From the NCBI GenBank assembly GCA_902805475.1, contig CADCSX010000002.1, forward strand, positions 3,472,001-3,536,000: 64,000 nucleotides of DNA. Reading direction: 5' to 3'. A program made the translations under genes and the position numbers. The DNA is from Entonaema liquescens. Taxonomy: Eukaryota; Ascomycota; Sordariomycetes; Xylariales; Xylariaceae. Below are positions 49,156 through 59,797 of the stretch, one piece after another; within the stretch, counting starts at the first letter, position 1, and each line of letters begins with the position of its first letter. The notes beneath the pieces were generated by a model. That model had not been told where the DNA came from. It ran no database searches and saw nothing but the letters and a program-made list of their open reading frames with translations.

Positions 49156-50327
49156 TTACCTAGGCATATCAGGCATAGCAAATTGCTCCTGGCTCTCAAC
49201 GGAACTTTTGCCTGATCTGCGCGGCAGGCTGCGGCTGCTCTTGGAGGGGCGCACGACGTGCAGAGGTAGGAAATCTCCATTTTCGTTGGTGTCCTGGTAG
49301 TTTCTTGCCGTATAATGGTGACCGCTGCCGGAGCCATTGCTCGTTCTTATGAGTCGGGTTAATGAGGCACCCGTCGCCTGAGCCATTAGAGACACGGGCT
49401 TGGGCATATGAGGTGAGGTAAAGACAAGGATAGCAAACGTCATTTCTAAGACGATAAGGATACCCGCCTGGGAGAATTGGTAGCTAACGTCGACGGACGT
49501 GGAATAGGCGACAGACAAGGCAAGTCGAGCGGTAGCCGCGGTGACGGAGATTAGACCGATGAAAAAGACGCACGAAACACCAGCCCTCTTGGCCCTAGAC
49601 ATGTTTAGGCGCCAGATAATGCCTTGGGGTAGAAGTAGAATGAAGACATCAACTATCACGTTGATGATCGCTGTAGCGATGGGGAGGCTTTTCGTATCGA
49701 CACAATGGCCATCGATCGTCTGGTCCCACCAATACTCGCGGGGAGTACAGGACGTGGCGTCGATCATGATAGAGATGAAATATGTCAAGACATTGATAGC
49801 GGATAGGGCGTAACATGTCCAGTTAAAAATATTTCGCGGGCCAGCAGAGGCGAAGATATGAACCCATTCGAACAGAATCATGGGTTTGATGGCCATCATA
49901 ACAGTCTCGTAGAGTAAAGTCGCGTAGAAGCCATTCTTAAGACCCCAGAATTCGTGTAAGTGTACGTTATTTGGGTTTATTTGGGTTGCACAGGGAGATA
50001 ACTTACACGATAAAAGGGGGCCAGACCACCAATGCGGAAATTCCACATGTGCACCAGATTGCCAGTAGTACCGTTCATCATCATCCAGAAGACACAATGT
50101 CCGATGAAGATACCCAGGACCGGGACTAAAAGATAGTCCTCGATCCGGGCCAACTTCAAGAGAAAAAACTTGGAATAGGTGCGCAGGACAACAGAAGCGG
50201 CAGTAATGACAATGCACGTAGTATACACGCCAATAATGATACCGTTCCCGTTCGGCGGGTTGTCGAGGTTCTGCGTCTCCCCCGGAGGGGGAGGCATGAC
50301 GGGCGCGTTGAGATCGATTTGGGACAT
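49156..50327 (-). CDS. PTH11-like integral membrane protein (fungal rhodopsin-domain family, no CFEM)
   Basis: Exons 50007-50327 and 49156-49935, joined across a 71 nt intron, encode 366 residues. A short Pro-rich N-tail is followed by about seven hydrophobic helices, the first GIIIGVYTTCIVITAASVVL. The family marker after TM1 is RIEDYLLV. A polar, Ser/Arg-rich C-tail (SKSSRSLPRRSGKSS) is presumably cytosolic. PTH11-type proteins are fungal GPCR-like receptors; the clade lacking an extracellular CFEM domain is large and often found near secondary-metabolite clusters. A 3' splice site nearer the donor is absent; CTTAAG at 49936 gives a phase-correct join. Its role in this cluster is unproven. 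Confidence 0.82.
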
Positions 50328-50902
50328 AGTCGGTCAAAGCGTTACGGGGCGTGCGTGCTAACTGAGGGTCTGCCTAGAGCGGGAAGCACGATAGTAATAA
50401 GCAGGAAAGGCTACAAATAAGACTACAGACAACATGGTGTATTCCTTAGCGCCTAGGGGGCACGGCATCCTACGGTAAGTAGGTAATTATCAGCCGCTAA
50501 CAACGTCCTGCAGGATCAATAAAAGAGTCGTCCTTCATAGGTAGGCTGAGCCCATGCAGTGAGACACACAGGTCCTTAACTAATAAAATGAAGTGGTAGG
50601 TAGCATTGGTTAGCACTTAGTGTGACCGACGCCGTCGGGAATCCTCCGAGTGTTGGTTGTGTTGCACAGATATTCCCCAACGGCAACGGCTGAGAAGTCA
50701 GATGTAAGCCGATGTAAGATCGCCCAAGGGAGACCGTAATACCCCGCACCTTATGAACATTACGGGTACCTACCTTAGGTGCCTAAGGTATGGCAGCGAG
50801 TATTTGTTGGCTGTGGTTTACTTATATAATAGTAATAATAATAAGGTATACCTTAAAGTCCTCTCTAGTCCCATCACAGTCAATCAACAAAGGTACGGCA
50901 CG
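50328..50902. other. Divergent promoter region of the PTH11-like and GST genes
   Basis: About 575 bp. It contains a TACCTACCTTAGGTGCCTAAGGTA palindromic motif cluster at about 50766-50789. No gene was seen. Confidence 0.5.
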
Positions 50903-51747
50903 ATGGCTTCCCCTCCTTATGAGATAGTTTACTACCACGGCGTTCCTGGTCGTGGAGAACACATTCGTTTGATTCTCGAGGAGGCTGGTGCGCCTTACAA
51001 CGACCTCGGCGCATTAGGTTGGGAGAAATGCGGCGAGTATGTTAATGCTTACCTCAAAGGACATGGGGGAAACCCACCATACTTCGCTATGCCCATGCTA
51101 AAGCACGGCGACTTGATCATCAACCAAACTCCTAATATCCTCCAGTATCTGGGTACTCGGCTGGGGCTTTGCGGCTCCGCCCCGGACGACCTCTATCGAG
51201 TCAACGCCCTCGCCCTGACTGCCCTAGACGGTTTGAGCAATGAAGTTCATGACTGTCACCACCCTATCGCGATCGCCCTCTACTGGGAAGACCAAAAGGA
51301 GGAAAGCATGCGGCGCAGCAAGGAATGGGTTAAGTCTCGTCTTCCACAGCACCTCGATTACTGGCACCGCGCACTGAAAAGCGCCTCGGAAGGCAGTCAT
51401 GGTACGAAAGCTGGCCCGTGGCTGATGGGTGATACATTTACCTACGCCGATTTGGTTTTATTCCAGGCAAGTCCTCTCTGACTCTTGGGCTGTTTGGGGC
51501 TCGCTAACCAAGCAAACAGTGTCTCGACGGTACCACGTTTGCCTTCCCCAAGGCACTAGCGCAGGCCAAAGAATCCGGCAAATACAACCTCCTCTTCCAG
51601 CATTACGAAGCTGTTAAAGCCCGACCCAAGATTGCATCCTACCTAGCTAGCGACAAGCGGCAGAAGTACGACTGGGGCGTGTACCGCTATTATCCAGAGA
51701 ACGATGTGGTTGCTGATGAGACACCTGAAGCCCCTAAGGCACCATAG
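50903..51747 (+). CDS. Glutathione S-transferase
   Basis: Exons 50903-51466 and 51520-51747 are separated by a 53 nt GC-AG intron (GCAAGT donor) and give 263 residues. The N-terminal thioredoxin fold begins EIVYYHGVPGRGEHIRLILEE, with a candidate catalytic Tyr at about 10. NQTPNILQYLG contains the cis-Pro/glutathione-binding region, and the C-terminal all-alpha domain has WLMGDTFTYADLVLFQ, the N-capping box. It is cytosolic, conjugating glutathione to electrophiles or acting as an isomerase. Located next to the PKS and transcribed in the same direction, it could detoxify or remodel a pathway intermediate. The ATG at 50903 is chosen because upstream in-frame codons are low complexity. Confidence 0.9.
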
Positions 51748-52712
51748 AGAAGAACTGAACGGGGAGGACAATATGACATGAAAAGAAAATTTAAATCTAA
51801 AAGTTTTGGCGCCTTTTACACTTTTAAGTATAGTAAATTCCTTGTAGTGTATAGCGTTATAAGTAAAAAGCAATAATCTCAAATTAACGATATCTTGCGT
51901 TAATACAATATATTGCCTTTTTCTCGATGTTTAAACAAAACTATCGTTAAGTCGGGAGCTTTGCTAATCGCAATTTTCCCTCTTACCACCTAAATTTCCT
52001 TATTTTCCTCCTAAGTTCTGATCATTCAACAACTTCAAATTTAATCATCTTGTGAAAAGTCTACGCTGCATTCGTTATTCCTTATTCAAGATTATCAGTC
52101 GCCAGCTCTACCTTTGCCCTATAAGACGGCTTCTAGTATGAACAGGGAGCATTTCCTGTCTTAGACGTGTTGGACCAAAATGTGCCATGTTGAAGCCAGA
52201 GGGGTTAAGTTCTGGCCCCCACGAACATACCACATACTCGCTGGGGGGTGGATCCTACAGTCCTACCGCACATGCAGGCAGATAGGATCATGGCAACCTG
52301 GTAACCTGCCAGGCAAGGGTGGCGCTCGGCGATAGGTGGATCTCGGTGACTTAGCGAAGGTATGTTGATCCCCAGAAGCGCCCCCAATCCTCGGTACCTA
52401 GAAACTCCATGTGTAGACTTCTCCGGTGCCGTGTCTAATCGGGTACTTCGACATGGTTCCCTGGGTTAAAGATACTGGGCGTGAAGAGGCTTCACTACAC
52501 CTGGCATACTTACCGCAATTATAGAAGATAAATTCCCTGCTGACGTACATGGCTTCAAAGAGTGTCCGCTGCCATGTTGTGCGGATATACCCTGTTCGCT
52601 GTTTACGGGCTAGACTCTACCGATAGTAGAGTGGAATATAACTTGCATTTGTAGATTGGGACCTTCATGTAATATTTATGGATACCGTGATATCTTGAGA
52701 TAGCCTCACTTG
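51748..52712. other. PKS gene 1 upstream region, no SAT domain found
   Basis: About 960 bp, presumably the PKS promoter. I looked specifically for a starter-unit transacylase (SAT) domain fused upstream in any frame and saw none; only short frames such as 52205-52387 (minus) occur. Confidence 0.6.
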
Positions 52713-55700
52713 ATGGAGTCTTTTCAAGGTCCTACCTCTGGGGAGCAGGATGAGGGTTCTCCGAAGCCTCCTCATCATGATCCGGTTCTAGACAGTAATG
52801 ATCCTCGAAACAAAGAGGGCTCTCAGAAGATGCTCGATGATTACCCTCCTCATTCAATCGCCATTGTCGGCATGGCCGGTAGATTCCCAGGCGCCGACTC
52901 CGTAGACGAGCTCTGGGATTTGCTTCTGGAAGGGAAATCGATGGTCCAGCCGGCACCTATCGAACACCTTCAGTTACCGCAAACCGGGGACTACGCAAAA
53001 AAGCGTTGGTGGGGAAACTTCATTAATGATCCTGATGCCTTCGACCATCGTTTCTTTAGTAAATCGTCGCGCGAGGCCCAGGCTTGGGCGCCTCAGCAAA
53101 GAATTCTGCTCGAGGTTACTTACCAGGCGCTAGAATCAGCGGGGTACTTTGGTTATTCTTCAGCCGAGCCGCGAGACTACGGCTGCTTCATTGGGGCTGT
53201 TTTGGATACTTACCGTGATAATTTGACCTGCCATCCGCCAACTGCCTTTGCCACAGTCGGCACATCACGCCCCTTTCTGAGTGGATATTTAAGTCATTAC
53301 TTCGGCTGGACGGGCCCGTCTCTTGCTATCGACACGGCATGCTCGTCATCTTTGGTAGCTATCAACGCAGCTTGTCGAGCTATATGGTCCGGCGAGTGCT
53401 CTCGCGCCGTTGCGGGAGGTACAAATGTTATAACCAGCCCATTCGACTACCAAAACCTCGATGCCGCCGGCTTCCTCAGCCCTACCGGCCAATGTAAGCC
53501 CTTCGATGCCCAAGCCGACGGTTATTGTCGGGGAGAAGCGGTCGCTGTAGTAGTCCTAAAACCTCTCGCCGACGCCATCGATGCCCACGATGACATCCTT
53601 GGCGTTATTGTTGGCTCGGGTGTCAACCAGAACTACAACGATAACCATATCACTGTACCCCATGCCACATCCCAAACCGAATTGCTCCGCAAAGTCATGA
53701 AAGCGGGCGGCGTTAATCCCAGTGAGATTTCGTACGTTGAAGCGCACGGAACGGGCACGGGTGCTGGGGACCCCGTTGAGTTCAACAGCATCCGCGACGC
53801 GCTTGGCGGCCCGCAAAGGGGAGACTCGTCGGTTCTCCACTTCGGCTCGATCAAGGGTAACATCGGCCACACCGAGGCCACCGCCGGCGTCTCCGGTCTC
53901 ATCAAGGTCCTACTTATGATGCAGCATGGGCAGATCCCCCGACAGGCCAGCTACAACACGCCGAACCCCAAGATCGCGCCTCTGCTGACTGAGAATCGGA
54001 TGGCTATACCCGAGAGCGTCTTGACCTGGAATGCCCCGGTCCGCGTGGCGAGCGTGCACAGCTACGGGGCGGCCGGGAGTAACTCGGCGATTTTGGTGAG
54101 GGAGAAGCCGCCAGGGCCGCTGCCGCCGCTTTCGCTGTTCGAAGGCGGGAGTAGCAGAACACGCGCCGGGTCGAGATTCCCTCTCTTCCTTTCTGCAGGG
54201 TCAGGAAACAGCCTCTCGAGGTACAGCGAAAAGTTACTTGGCTACGTAAGAAAGTGGAGGCGGACGGGGCAAGATGGGCAGACGACTTCTGGTGAGGATC
54301 TCGTGGAGTCGCTGACATTTCAGCTCGCGTGGCGGGCTAATCGCGCACTGCCGTACGTTCTCTGCACGTCGGTTTCCAGTCTTCAGGAGCTGGAAACAAG
54401 CCTTGAAAGGGCGGCGTTTGCTGGAGTTGGAATTACGAGACGAGAGACTGGGAGTAAGCCCCAACCCGTAGTTCTCGTGTTTGGGGATGCTGCAAGTAGC
54501 TTCGCTGGCCTAGACCCGGACACAAAGCCTTCTTTGAGGGTTTTCTGGAATCATACGAACGACTGCGATGATATCTTGGTCTCTACGCATCGCAAGAGCT
54601 TATATCCGACTATATTCAGGGGAGCTACTGACGAGCCTATTGAAGACCTGACGACACTACACTTGGCTCGTTTCGCCGTGCAATACGCATCGGCCAAAGC
54701 TTGGGTTGAAAGCGGATTAAACGTTGACGCTGTGGTTGGATATGGGCTCGGGCAACTTGCTGCGTTGTGCGTGGCGGGCTCTCTGTCCCTCGCGGAAGCG
54801 TTGAAATTGGTGATTGAAAGGGCGGGTTTGATTCAAGCACATGGATTATCTGGAAGCAAACTCTCTCGTCTCGCCGAGCTTGCTAGAGATGTAGAATGGA
54901 TACCTCCCACTATTCATTTCGAGGACAGTTCTCGAGAGCATGATTATGCCGCAACGATACCCGACTTCAAAGCTATATGCCAACACACGCAATCCTCAGT
55001 GTTCTTTCAGCAAGCAGTAAAAAGACTCTCTCGACGCTTCTCTCAAGTCACCTGGATCGAGGCTGGCCAAGGCTCTGACGTGATGGATCTTGTCAGGCGC
55101 TCTGTACCGAACCGTGCTGAGCACGAGCACGAACCGGGACATGCATTCTTATCTCCGCAGCTCACTCCTGATAGTCTCACCGACGCATTTGTCGACCTTT
55201 GGCGTCGTGGGTACACCGTTCAGTATTGGCCATTCCATCCAAGCCGAAGGCCCGAATTCAACCACCTATGCCTTCCGCCGTACCAGTTTGAGAAGACGCG
55301 ACATTGGCTGCCATTTATTTCCTGTCCGGGATCTCGTGTCGCCAAGGAGATACAGGTCGAGGAAGAGCCGGAACAGAGACACGAACTTGTGTCTTTCATG
55401 CATTTCAAGGATACGTCGCAGAGGGAGGCCGTGTTTCGAATCGACCCCAAGTCTGACCGCTTCCAGGCCATGCTAGGGGGCCATGTGATGGCAGGCCAGT
55501 CACTGGCTCCAGCTTCTTTGTATTTCGAGACAATAGGTCGCGCAGCATTATTCCTCCAGAGGATGAGTAATTCCGAAGCCAACAAGGAATATGTGCCAAC
55601 TATGGAGGATCTACTGATGAAGTCCCCTATTGGGTGTGATACCACGGCGGAAATATCACTTGTATTAAAGCGTGGTTACGATCATGGCGATGACAAAGGT

Positions 55701-58700
55701 GACTCTCCATACTGGTCTTTTTCTATCGCCGTTTCTAGTTCTGCTCGCGGAAAGCCTCTCGAATGCTCCACTGGTCGAATATACCTCAAGAAACGGGACG
55801 ACGCTCAAGCAGCCCGGGATCTCAAGCGCCTAGCATCACTTATAGGGTCACGAAAATACGACGAAATCTTTGCGCATCCGCAAGCTGAAACCATGACAGG
55901 GAATCACATATACCGGGCATTCAACGCTGTGGTGAGCTACGGTCCTGTTTTCCACGGCATCAAAAAGGTGGCTTCAGTGGGTCACGAAGCTGCGGGACAG
56001 GTTATCATGACGCCCCGGCCTCACGATGATGAGAATCCCGAAGACCAGCGCCTATTGGATGCTCCGACAATCGACAGCTTCATGCAATTTGCTGGGTTTC
56101 TTGTCAACTATTTCCATAACCCGGATCTCGAGAGTGGAGATGTATTTGTCTGCGGGCAGGCGGAGAAAATTGAGGTTGGCGGGGAGTTCAACCCGGATAC
56201 GAGGGAGTGGATCGTCTATTCCAACATGAGCATCGATGGCGGAGATGAGTCTGGGTCGTCCACAGATGCCTACGTTTTTGAGGCACAGAGTAAAAAGATG
56301 GTCATGACAGTACTTGGTTGCCGCTTCTCGAAGATGCCCAAGGCCTTACTTACACAGATACTAGAGAGTGTCAGTAGTGGTGACGGACAGCGTAATCAGC
56401 CTTCTTTGTCACCCTCGAAGGGACAGGCCCCAGTTCAGGCCCAGAGAAATCCGGTCGTGGAAACCGCGAAAGAAGAGCGGAGATTAGGCCAGACACCGGT
56501 AGACATGCTGTTATCGGGCAATGTCAGTGGTGATAGGTCCCCTGCGAAAAAGCATGCCAGTTCAAGCCGTGGCAGTAGTAAGAAACCAGAACTCCTGCAA
56601 ATATTATCCAATGTCACAGACTATCCCGTCGATGATATAAAAGATGGTTCCACATTGAGCGACCTGGGAATAGATTCGCTCTCGGCAACGGAAGTTTTGA
56701 ATGATATTCGGAAAACCTTGGGCTTGACTATTGACATGACAAGCTTCCTATTCTTCCCCGACGTCCACGCACTTGTATCTCACGTCGACACTGCTCTCGG
56801 CTGCGACAATGGGAGCACTGGAGATGATTTTGAAATTACCCCCTTATCAAGTACTATCACCACGGATCATGCCACTACTGCCTCTGCCGCCATACCCTCT
56901 CCCATATCCTCTCCCGATCACCACGTGGTCGAGCAGCCCTACCCCATTGTCCATAAATCAAGCATCAATACAGCCCCTCTGCCCTTGAAACATTCCTCTC
57001 CGTCCACCGCACCTACCACCACGCCGCCACGAAGCTCGGCGCTACCAATTTTTGGACCACCATCCACCCCTCCTTAACCGTCTCGTCCTCTGCCATACCA
57101 TTTCTACGCTAGCAACTCTGGGCTGCTCTATCTACTTCCTAAACGCCGGCTCTATTGTCCCTCAAAAGGCTGTCTATCAACAAGTCCTCCCAAAGCACGG
57201 CCAGTTCGTCCGAGAACTATTCAGGGTCCTTGAAGATGGGGAGCTTATTAGTTCCACTCGTCCCGAAGGATCCTTTTACCGAACATACGCGCCTGTCCCA
57301 GAAAACTGCCGGGACCCAGAATCTCTATACCGAAACACCCATGCCGAGTTCCTGCGCCTGGGACACTCGCAGCACGCGAACGCGCTCAAGCTCGTCCATG
57401 CTGTGGGCTCGCGGCTCGCATCCCTTCTTCAGGGAGGGCAAGATGGTGCGGGTGGAGTCCAAGTGGTCTTCGGGGACAAGGACAACCGGAAGGCGCTTGA
57501 GGATCTGTACGAGTTCTGGCCGCTCTTCCGGGCCGCGACCGTTGTGGTAGCAGATTTTGTCACTAGGCTCGCCCTGGCCCATACTTTTCCGGCGGCTTCT
57601 CGTGTAGAGAGGCGAGAGGATACCTTCCGCATCCTCGAAGCGGGTGCGGGAACCGGCGGTACTACGCGGTATCTCCTCGAGGAGCTCTCCAAGATGCCAC
57701 CACAAACTACCGACGACGGGAGGAAAATGAAGAGGAAGGTCCATTATGCCTTCACGGACGTATCAATCTCCCTTGTTCGAGCCATGGCGAAATGGTGGGC
57801 TTCCTTCAACAATGGCAATGACAACATAGAAATGAGCTTCGAGGTCTTAGACATAGAACGCCCCGAAAGTTTCCCGACGGGTTGGGAAAACAGCTTCGAT
57901 GTTGTGATCGCGGCGAACTGCGTGCACGCCACGCGGGATCTAGTGGCGTCGCTAGGAAACCTACGAAGATTGCTGCGCGAGGACAGCGAAGGAACATCGT
58001 TGGTGCTAGTAGAGATTACTCGCCGCATGTTTTGGGCCGATATGGTGGTGGGGTTATTTGACGGGTGGTGGGCGTTTAAGGACGACAGACTACTGGAGAA
58101 TGGTGGCAACGGGCACGCTTTAGTGAATGAGAGGCATTGGGAAAGGGTCTTGCACAAGGCTGGGTTCGACGAGGTGAGATGGTCGGATGGGGAGACACCT
58201 GAAGACAAGACAGTCAGAGTCATTGCGGCGTTTCCGCGCAGCAGGACGGCAGAGGTAGATAGGGAAAAGGACGACATGCAGGAGTTTATAAGCTCTACAG
58301 GAAAGGCCCCTATTATTCGTCGCGATGGCACTTTGTCACCGCAGGATTATCGTTTTCAGCAGCAGCAGCAGCAGCAACATGTTCAAGTATGCTTGGAGAC
58401 AGTCACTTATAAGAAGGTAGGTGACTTGGAAATCCAGGCTGATATATATTACCCTGCCTATAACGAGGAGAGGTTCAGCAACAAGAAGTGTCCCATCGGT
58501 GCGTTGTTTATCTGGCTTATCTCTGTCTTCCTTAATCTTTAATTACTAACCTCGCTATTCTTACAGCTTTGATGATCCATGGTGGTAGCCACATTATCTT
58601 CTCCCGCAAAGATGTGCGACCAGCCCAGACACGGCTCCTGCTTGAAAAGGGGCTCCTACCGGTGAGCTTGGACCATCGACTATGTCCCGAGGTGAGTCTT

Positions 58701-59549
58701 CTCGAGGGTGCGATGGTCGACATTTGCGATGCCCTCGAGTGGGCTCAAAACACCCTGCCCAAGTTGAAGCGGTCTGGCCTCCCTGAAGGTATGGAAATAG
58801 ACGGCGAGCGGATCGTGGCGATAGGCTGGTCGTCGGGTGGGCAACTCGCGATGTCTCTCGCCTGGACTGCCCCCGCGAGAGGCTTGCGTGCCCCTGATGC
58901 TATATTGGCATTCTACAGCCCGTCTAACTACGAAGACGACTGGTGGCAACATCCCATCCAGCCGATCGGTGCCGAGGACCAGGGCGACACGTACGATGTC
59001 CTAGATTCTGTCCAAGATGCGCCCATAAGCAATTATGGCTCCGTCAGCTCCTGGGAGCCCTTGTCTGATCCGCGGATCATGACAGACCGCCGCTGCCGCA
59101 TCGTGTTGCACATCAACTGGAAGGCACAGACCTTACCCGTCATACTCGGTGGGTTGCCTAGTAAGAAAAAAGCTGCTACCGCCGGCGTCGCCGATGGGAG
59201 TAGCAGGGCTTTTGAAAGCAACGGCGACAACGTCTCGGGAGAGAAGAATTGGAATGCCCTACCCCAGCCCAGACTGGAGAAGATCGTGGCCGCTAGCCCC
59301 TTCGCACAGATCTGTCGAGGCAACTACCATACGCCGACGTTTCTGATCCACGGCACGGCTGACGATCTGGTTCCCTGGCAGCAGAGCTGGAATACGCATA
59401 AGGCTTTAGTAGCAGCGGGCATCGATACACAGGCGGTAATGCTGCAGGGCGCGCCCCATATCTGCGATTTAAGCAGCGACCCCCTTTCCGAGGGTTGGAA
59501 GGCAGTCGTGAAGGGCTATGATTTTATCTGCTCATATGTGGTTGAATAA
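52713..59549 (+). CDS. Non-reducing polyketide synthase, KS-(inactive MAT)-PT-ACP-CMeT-TE, without SAT; two apparent frameshifts
   Basis: A short Pro-rich N-tail (about 45 residues) leads straight into KS: DTACSSS (Cys210), EAHGTGTG (His345), KGNIGHTEA (His386). The MAT region (about 585-870) is eroded: the GHSxGE motif is GYGLGQ (Ser to Gly), the nucleotide before the catalytic-His segment is lost, and about 95 residues are missing. PT follows with GGHVMAGQSLAP (His924) and APTIDSFMQF (Asp1121), then ACP DLGIDSLSATEVL (Ser1322). CMeT has ILEAGAGTGGTTRYLL, a (CAG)n Gln run links to TE, and after a 68 nt intron (58499-58566) a hormone-sensitive-lipase-type esterase shows IHGGSHIIF, GWSSGG, HGTADDL and APHICDL. 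About 2256 residues if the frame is continuous. Net one-base shifts occur at CCCC 56974-56977 and 57067-57070, inside the CMeT N-terminus. Architecture resembles DMOA-type synthases but lacks SAT. Confidence 0.88.
54465..55310 (+). other. Eroded malonyl-CoA:ACP transacylase (MAT) region inside PKS gene 1
   Basis: Compared with the intact MAT of the neighbouring gene: the oxyanion FSGQ becomes FGDA; GHSFGE becomes GYGLGQ; the segment carrying VSHGFHS (catalytic His) is absent; ~95 residues are missing between RAGLIQAHGL and FFQQAVKRL. Flanking structural parts (ARFAVQYASAKAW, LRRG..PFHPSR) are retained in register. The reading frame is open throughout, so the decay is not a frameshift effect. 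Confidence 0.85.
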
Positions 59550-59797
59550 TTACGGCACTGGAGCTATTTTATTATGAACCGTGATTATCTAAACGATTAA
59601 TACAATAAACGAAACATAGAATGCAATTTATATCGTACTCTTCCATATCAAGCGCTTATTGGTAAGGCAGTTTTAAACCATGTCTTGCTTCCATGGGAGT
59701 AAGTGAGTGGTATCACTTAAATAGCTTAAACTTGAAGAATTGGATAATATGTGTTTCTATTATTGACGAGACAGATTAATCTATGATTTATGAGATG
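59550..59797. other. Tail-to-tail gap between the two PKS genes
   Basis: About 250 bp between the stop codons of PKS gene 1 and PKS gene 2. It is AT-rich and likely holds overlapping 3' UTRs. Confidence 0.5.

Noticed and set aside
51748..52712. A missed SAT domain upstream of PKS gene 1
   Set aside because: No frame of adequate length and no GxCxG motif in the ~960 bp available before the GST gene.
57052..58542. A separate methyltransferase gene downstream of the PKS
   Set aside because: Its start is a TTG inside the PKS, conserved CMeT sequence precedes it in another frame, and the splice phase fits a single PKS with two one-base errors.
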